Of a stretch of 64,000 bases of DNA, positions 59,758 to 64,000 are shown one piece after another. The DNA comes from Brevundimonas sp. UBA7506 (GTDB lineage Bacteria; Pseudomonadota; Alphaproteobacteria; Caulobacterales; Caulobacteraceae). The notes below the pieces were generated by a model. That model ran no database searches and was not told the DNA's origin. It saw only the letters and a program-made list of their open reading frames with translations. A program made the position numbers and the translations under genes. Positions within the stretch are counted from its first letter, which is position 1; each line of letters starts with the position of its first letter. Location: assembly GCF_002479495.1 (NCBI RefSeq), contig NZ_DLNQ01000001.1:1-64000 (forward strand), read 5' to 3'.

Positions 59758-61913
59758 TTCACATCCTTAGGCGCGGGCTGGGCATAGCCCAGACGCAGGT
59801 TCAGTTTTTCAATCAGGTCCGCCGCCGTGTCGGCGATGACCGAGCCGGGCGGATAGACGGCGGCGGCCCCCATATCGAGCAGAGGCTGCACGTCCGACGG
59901 CGGGATGACGCCGCCGACCACGATCATGATGTCCTCGCGCCCCAGCTTGGCCAGTTCGGCGCGCAGTTCAGGCACGAGGGTCAGGTGCCCCGCCGCCAGC
60001 GACGAGGCGCCGACCGCGTGGACATTCTTCTCGACCGCGTCCCTGGCGGCCTCGGCGGGCGTCTGGAACAGCGACCCGGCGGTGACGTCGAAGCCGATGT
60101 CGCCATAGCCGGTGGCGACGACCTTCTGGCCCCGGTCGTGGCCGTCCTGACCCAGCTTGGCGATCAGGATGCGCGGCGGGCCGCCGTCGTTTTCCACGAA
60201 GGTCGCGACCATGTCGCGGGCGCGGGCCACCTTGGGATCATTGCCCGCCTCCTTGCCATAGACGCCCGAGACGGTCTTCACCGTGGCCACGTGGCGACCA
60301 AATGCGGCCTCCAGCGCGTCGGAAATCTCGCCCACCGTCGCCTTGGCGCGAGCGGCCTGAACCGCCAGCTCCAGCAGGTTGGCGTTTCCGCGTGCGCCCG
60401 CCGTCAGGGCTTCCAGAGCGGCGTCGGTCGCGGCCTGATCGCGTTCGGCGCGCAGCTTCTTCAGCTTGTCGATCTGGGCGGCCAGCACGGCGGCGTTGTC
60501 GACCTTCAGCATCGGAATGTCGTCGGGCGTGTCGTTCAGATAGCGGTTCACGCCGACCACGGTCTGCTGGCCGGTGTCGATGCGGGCCTGGGTCTTGGCC
60601 GCAGCCTCTTCGATGCGCAGCTTGGGAATGCCGGCCTCGATGGCCTTGGCCATGCCGCCCGCCGCCTCGACCTCGTCCATCAGGGCGCGGGCGCGCTCAG
60701 CCAGATCCTGGGTCAGACGCTCGACGTAGAAGCTGCCGCCCCAGGGGTCGATGGTGCGGGTCAGGCCCGTCTCCATCTGCAGCAGGATCTGCGTGTTGCG
60801 CGCGATCCGGGCCGAGAAGTCGGTCGGCAGGGCCAGGGCTTCGTCCAGAGCATTAGTGTGCAGGCTCTGGGTCTGACCGCCCGCCGCCGCCATGGCCTCG
60901 ACCATGGTGCGCGAGACGTTGTTGAACACGTCCTGCGCGGCAAGCGACCAGCCCGAGGTCTGGCAGTGGGTGCGCAGCGACAGCGACCGCTGATCCTTGG
61001 GCGAGAACTTCTCGGCGACCTTTTCCGCCCACAACAGGCGGCCGGCCCGCATCTTGGCCACCTCCATGAAGTAGTTCATGCCGATGGCCCAGAAGAAGGA
61101 CAGACGCGGCGCGAACCGGTCCACGTCCATCCCGGCGTCCACGCCCGCCTTGATGTATTCCAACCCGTCCGACAGCGTATAGGCCAGCTCGATCTCGGCC
61201 GAGGCCCCCGCCTCCTGCATGTGATAGCCGGAGATGGAGATGGAGTTGAACTTCGGCGTCTCCTGCGCGGTCCAGGCGAAGATGTCCGAGATGATCCGCA
61301 TCGAGGGTTCGGGCGGATAGATGTAGGTGTTGCGGACCATGAACTCCTTCAGAATGTCGTTCTGAATGGTTCCGGTCAGGGCCGCGTGCGGCACGCCCTG
61401 CTCTTCGGCCGCCACGACATAGAGGGCCAGGATCGGCAGGACCGCGCCGTTCATGGTCATGGACACCGACATCTGATCCAGCGGAATGCCGTCGAACAGG
61501 GTCCGCATGTCCAGAATGCTGTCGATGGCCACGCCGGCCATGCCGACGTCGCCCTTCACCCGTGGATGGTCGCTGTCATAGCCCCGGTGGGTGGCCAGAT
61601 CGAAGGCGATCGACAGCCCCTTCTGACCCGCCGCCAGGTTGCGACGATAGAAGGCGTTGGACTCCTCGGCGGTCGAGAAGCCCGCATACTGGCGGATCGT
61701 CCACGGATTGCCCGCGTACATGGTCGGATAGGGACCGCGCATATAGGGGGCGAAACCCGGCAGGCCGTGGATGGCGTCGAGGCCTTCCAGCGCCTCGGGG
61801 CCATAGGCGGTTTCTACCGTCAGGCCCTCGGGCGTCAGCCAGGGATCGCGGCTCGGGCCTTCACCCGTCGCGGTCAGGTCGAGGTCCACCTTGGAGAAGT
61901 CGGGGAAGCTCAT
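59754..61913 (-). CDS. scpA: Methylmalonyl-CoA mutase, large (catalytic) subunit
   Basis: A 719-residue adenosylcobalamin enzyme converting (R)-methylmalonyl-CoA to succinyl-CoA. The TIM-barrel part has [41 protein letters not shown] and the substrate site region with [18 protein letters not shown]. The C-terminal B12 domain shows the base-off motif [20 protein letters not shown] with the cobalt-binding His, then GGVIPPSDV. The length is standard. It overlaps the small-subunit gene and mce by four bases each. Confidence 0.96.
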   Translation of the reverse strand: MSFPDFSKVDLDLTATGEGPSRDPWLTPEGLTVETAYGPEALEGLDAIHGLPGFAPYMRGPYPTMYAGNPWTIRQYAGFSTAEESNAFYRRNLAAGQKGLSIAFDLATHRGYDSDHPRVKGDVGMAGVAIDSILDMRTLFDGIPLDQMSVSMTMNGAVLPILALYVVAAEEQGVPHAALTGTIQNDILKEFMVRNTYIYPPEPSMRIISDIFAWTAQETPKFNSISISGYHMQEAGASAEIELAYTLSDGLEYIKAGVDAGMDVDRFAPRLSFFWAIGMNYFMEVAKMRAGRLLWAEKVAEKFSPKDQRSLSLRTHCQTSGWSLAAQDVFNNVSRTMVEAMAAAGGQTQSLHTNALDEALALPTDFSARIARNTQILLQMETGLTRTIDPWGGSFYVERLTQDLAERARALMDEVEAAGGMAKAIEAGIPKLRIEEAAAKTQARIDTGQQTVVGVNRYLNDTPDDIPMLKVDNAAVLAAQIDKLKKLRAERDQAATDAALEALTAGARGNANLLELAVQAARAKATVGEISDALEAAFGRHVATVKTVSGVYGKEAGNDPKVARARDMVATFVENDGGPPRILIAKLGQDGHDRGQKVVATGYGDIGFDVTAGSLFQTPAEAARDAVEKNVHAVGASSLAAGHLTLVPELRAELAKLGREDIMIVVGGVIPPSDVQPLLDMGAAAVYPPGSVIADTAADLIEKLNLRLGYAQPAPKDVK

Positions 61914-63289
61914 TGGGCGGCCTCCTCGGACGCGACTTCAAAGGGCGCGGCGAAGCGCACCGGGGTCAGGGCGCCGTGGCGCACCGGGACGAAGGCGGGA
62001 TCAACGGCCTCGACCGGGGCCGGGCGCGGATCGGGATCGACGTATTTGGTGACGCCGACCATGTGGCGGGCGCCGTCCTTCAGCGCCGCTTCCAGCTGAC
62101 CGCGCGCACGTTCGACGCGGGGCTGGATCAGGTGGTGCTTCAGGGCGTCGACCACGCCGCCTTCGGCTTCGATGGACTGGAACTCCTTCCAGCCGGCCTC
62201 GGCCAGATCGCGGGTGCGGCTGTCCAGGAACCAGGAGCCGGCGGCAGGATCATCGACCCGGCCCAGATTGGCCTCTTCCATCAGCACCAGCTGGGTGTTG
62301 CGGGCCTGACGGCGGGCGAAGGCGTCGGGACGGCCCTCGGCGCGGGTGAAGGCGTCCAGCACCACCACGTCGGCGCCGCCCACGGCCCCGGCGAAACCGG
62401 CGGCGGTCAGGCGCAGCAGATTGGGCCAGGGATCGCGCGCCGACAGCATCCGCCGCGACGAGCGGGCCTCGATGACAGCGGGGGTCTCATGGCCAAAGGC
62501 CTTGCTGACGCTGGCCCAGATCAGGCGCATGGCCCGCACCTTGGCCAGGGCGTCGAAATATTCGGCGTCGACCGAGACGCCCAGCACCACGCCCTTCAGC
62601 GCCTGTTCGACGCTCAGTCCGGCCAGCACGGCAGCCTTGACGTAGGCGACGGCGCTGCCGGCGGCGAAGGCCAGTTCCTGCCCCGCCGAACCACCCGCCT
62701 CATGGACCACGCGGCCCGAGGCGAGGAAGAGTTTGGCGTCAGGATAGGTCCCGGCCAGACGCACAGCGGCCTCAGCCGCCTCGGTCACGGCGGCGTCAAT
62801 CTCGCCTTCCCCCGCCTCGGCATAGGCCGAGATCGGGTCGAGGTGGAATTGCAGCTGCGCCCGAGGCGAACCCTTGGCTACCGCCGCCAGAGCCTCGGCG
62901 GCTTTCACGCCGTCAAAGCCCGCATCCAGCGCCACCGGCGCCAGTTCCAGCGCCACGCCGTCCAGGGCGGCGGCCAGCGCGGCCTCGTCCGTCGTGAACG
63001 CGCCCTTCAGCACCACCGAGGCGGCGCCGTTTTCAAGGTCGGTCAGGACGGCGGCGTTGATCGCCGCCGCCTCGTCGCCCTCGACCAGGGTGCGCAGGTC
63101 CCACGCCCGCCCCTCGGCGTCCGTAGTGCGCGGCGCGCGAAGCGCCTGCACCCCGGTCGCCTCGGCATAGAGCGGCCGGATGATCAGGCCGTCGGCGTCG
63201 AGGTGAAGCAGGCTTTCGATCGCCCGCCCCTTCAGCGCCTTCTCGGCCTGTTCCCGCCATTCCAGCGGGCTCGGCGTGGGAAAGGTCAT
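61910..63289 (-). CDS. mutA: Methylmalonyl-CoA mutase, small (beta) subunit
   Basis: A 459-residue paralog of the mutase barrel domain without the B12-binding end. Segments: [78 protein letters not shown] and [20 protein letters not shown]. It pairs with the large subunit in a heterodimer and stabilises it. At 459 residues it is shorter than some small subunits (about 600). The stop overlaps the large-subunit start and its start overlaps the small membrane protein's stop. Confidence 0.92.
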   Translation of the reverse strand: MTFPTPSPLEWREQAEKALKGRAIESLLHLDADGLIIRPLYAEATGVQALRAPRTTDAEGRAWDLRTLVEGDEAAAINAAVLTDLENGAASVVLKGAFTTDEAALAAALDGVALELAPVALDAGFDGVKAAEALAAVAKGSPRAQLQFHLDPISAYAEAGEGEIDAAVTEAAEAAVRLAGTYPDAKLFLASGRVVHEAGGSAGQELAFAAGSAVAYVKAAVLAGLSVEQALKGVVLGVSVDAEYFDALAKVRAMRLIWASVSKAFGHETPAVIEARSSRRMLSARDPWPNLLRLTAAGFAGAVGGADVVVLDAFTRAEGRPDAFARRQARNTQLVLMEEANLGRVDDPAAGSWFLDSRTRDLAEAGWKEFQSIEAEGGVVDALKHHLIQPRVERARGQLEAALKDGARHMVGVTKYVDPDPRPAPVEAVDPAFVPVRHGALTPVRFAAPFEVASEEAAQ

Positions 63290-63540
63290 GCCTTCGCCCC
63301 TCCACTAAGCCGTCGCACCAGTTTCGTCACAGTGGCGGCCAGTATCCAAACGGCCAGCGCCATCCACGTCATGCCGATCAAAGCGGCCAAAAGCGTAGAC
63401 AGCGTCGTGCCGCTCGGCGTCGAGAAGGCCCAGACCAGCATGCCCACGATCAACATCTGACCCACGACCAGGATAGCGAGCGCGCTCAGGGCTCCGCGCC
63501 CCGTTAGCGCTCCGCGAAAGCTAAACGCCTGCCGCATCAC
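63286..63540 (-). CDS. Small two-helix membrane protein in the methylmalonyl operon
   Basis: An 84-residue protein with two predicted helices (17-39, ALSALAILVVGQMLIVGMLVW, and 47-71), a basic N-terminus (MRQAFSFRG) and a basic C-terminus ([12 protein letters not shown]), so both ends are probably cytoplasmic. Four-base overlaps with pccA and mutA show that it is translated as part of the operon. No family was recognised. It may only use the operon, or it may bring the enzymes to the membrane; the sequence does not tell. Confidence 0.75.
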   Translation of the reverse strand: MMRQAFSFRGALTGRGALSALAILVVGQMLIVGMLVWAFSTPSGTTLSTLLAALIGMTWMALAVWILAATVTKLVRRLSGGAKA

Positions 63541-64000
63541 GCAAACTCCACCAGCACGTCGTCGGCGGCGACCGGATCACCGGCCTTGGCGCCGACCGCC
63601 TTCACCACGCCGTCACGCTCGGCCTTGAGGATGTTCTGCATCTTCATGGCTTCGATGATGGCGACGGTCTCGCCCGACTTGACCTCCTGGCCCACGCTTA
63701 CGGGGATGTCGACCACCAGACCCGGCATGGGCGACAGCACCAGCTTGGAGGTGTCGGCGGCGACCTTTTCCGGCAGGCGCTGATACATGTCGGCGGCGCG
63801 CGGCGTCAGGACGCGAACCCGGGCCCTGGCGGCGCGATGGCGGATGTCGAAGCCGTCCGGCGCGCGCTTGACCTCGGCGGTGAAGGGCTCCTCATCCAGA
63901 ACGGCCCGGAACTGGGCCATGCCCGGGCGCCAGTCGATTTCCGACAGGGTCAGGTCGCGATCATCCAGCGAGATGACCAGATCCTCGGCCTCGTCATAGG
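63537..64000 (-). CDS. pccA: Propionyl/acetyl-CoA carboxylase alpha subunit, C-terminal part (cut by window edge)
   Basis: The last 153 codons of a biotin-dependent carboxylase alpha subunit; the gene continues beyond the right edge. The visible part holds the linker (SEIDWRPGMAQFRAVLDEEP), then the biotin carboxyl carrier domain with LVLSPMPGLVVDIPVSVGQE, and the biotinylated Lys in IIEAMKMQNIL, followed by VAADDVLVEF. Together with mce and the mutase it would convert propionyl-CoA to succinyl-CoA, so PccA is preferred over AccC-type enzymes (inference from neighbours). It overlaps the small membrane protein gene by four bases. Confidence 0.9.
   Translation of the reverse strand, partial: YDEAEDLVISLDDRDLTLSEIDWRPGMAQFRAVLDEEPFTAEVKRAPDGFDIRHRAARARVRVLTPRAADMYQRLPEKVAADTSKLVLSPMPGLVVDIPVSVGQEVKSGETVAIIEAMKMQNILKAERDGVVKAVGAKAGDPVAADDVLVEFA

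Noticed and set aside
59985..63460. Two plus-strand frames of over 630 codons across the mutase genes
   Set aside because: Both are antisense shadows of the methylmalonyl-CoA mutase subunits and show no motif.
1..64000. CRISPR arrays, tRNA or rRNA genes, insertion sequences, integrases
   Set aside because: I looked for regular direct repeats, tRNA-like cloverleaf ends in the gaps, and transposase or integrase motifs, and found none.

Overview
The window is chromosomal DNA from an alphaproteobacterium of the Caulobacterales, most likely Brevundimonas or a close relative (inference). Reasons: very high GC with dense GC-biased codons, tandem FljK-type flagellins, a cytochrome bc1 operon, a methylmalonyl-CoA pathway operon, several TonB-dependent receptors, and many secreted proteins and lipoproteins of Caulobacterales type. 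Most neighbours in the same direction overlap by 4 bases (ATGA/GTGA). I saw no rRNA, tRNA, CRISPR array, transposase or integrase, and no gap between genes exceeds about 250 bases.

Layout. 1-2095: three tandem flagellin genes (the first cut by the window edge), each with the same small hairpin about 50 bases before its start; the third has a good sigma-54 promoter. 2330-5222: a phage- or GTA-like cassette on the minus strand: DUF2793/glycine-rich adhesin-like protein, a 54-residue protein, a holin-like protein, an M15 endolysin domain fused to an inner-membrane spanin, and an overlapping outer-membrane spanin. 5444-11258: EEP-family protein, then a minus-strand run of cca, Nudix, DUF1285, GNAT, enoyl-CoA hydratase and MBL hydrolase. 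11378-16914: a 12-cysteine secreted protein, xthA, two uncharacterised genes, a REP-like inverted repeat beside a GIY-YIG gene, and recN. 17002-24671: bamD, prs, a lipoprotein, rplY, pth and a pair of DUF4139 proteins. 24789-29173: a copper-type uptake operon (DUF2946, TonB receptor, PepSY, PCuAC). 29283-36324: ychF, metY, a lipoprotein, two M28 peptidases and a small secreted protein. 36439-39190: petABC. 39385-49002: trmL, DUF2726, M19 dipeptidase, hemF with an FNR-type box, a hybrid histidine kinase, a glutamine amidotransferase, an ABM monooxygenase, rlmJ, topoisomerase IB and a four-helix membrane protein. 49062-53454: tdh and kbl, separated by a three-gene exosortase H island (IPTL-CTERM substrate, XrtH, XrtH-associated membrane protein). 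53500-59293: an MliC-DUF4232 lipoprotein, a ZnuD-like zinc receptor behind a Zur-like box, and a second unusual TonB receptor. 59332-64000: mce, both methylmalonyl-CoA mutase subunits, a small membrane protein and the end of pccA, which together take propionyl-CoA to succinyl-CoA.

The most interesting items are the exosortase H island lying between kbl and tdh, the endolysin-spanin fusion that lacks the expected last zinc ligand and carries an overlapping spanin, the shared flagellin leader hairpin, and a perfect REP-like inverted repeat directly behind a GIY-YIG nuclease gene. Family assignments come from reading motifs; no database search was run.
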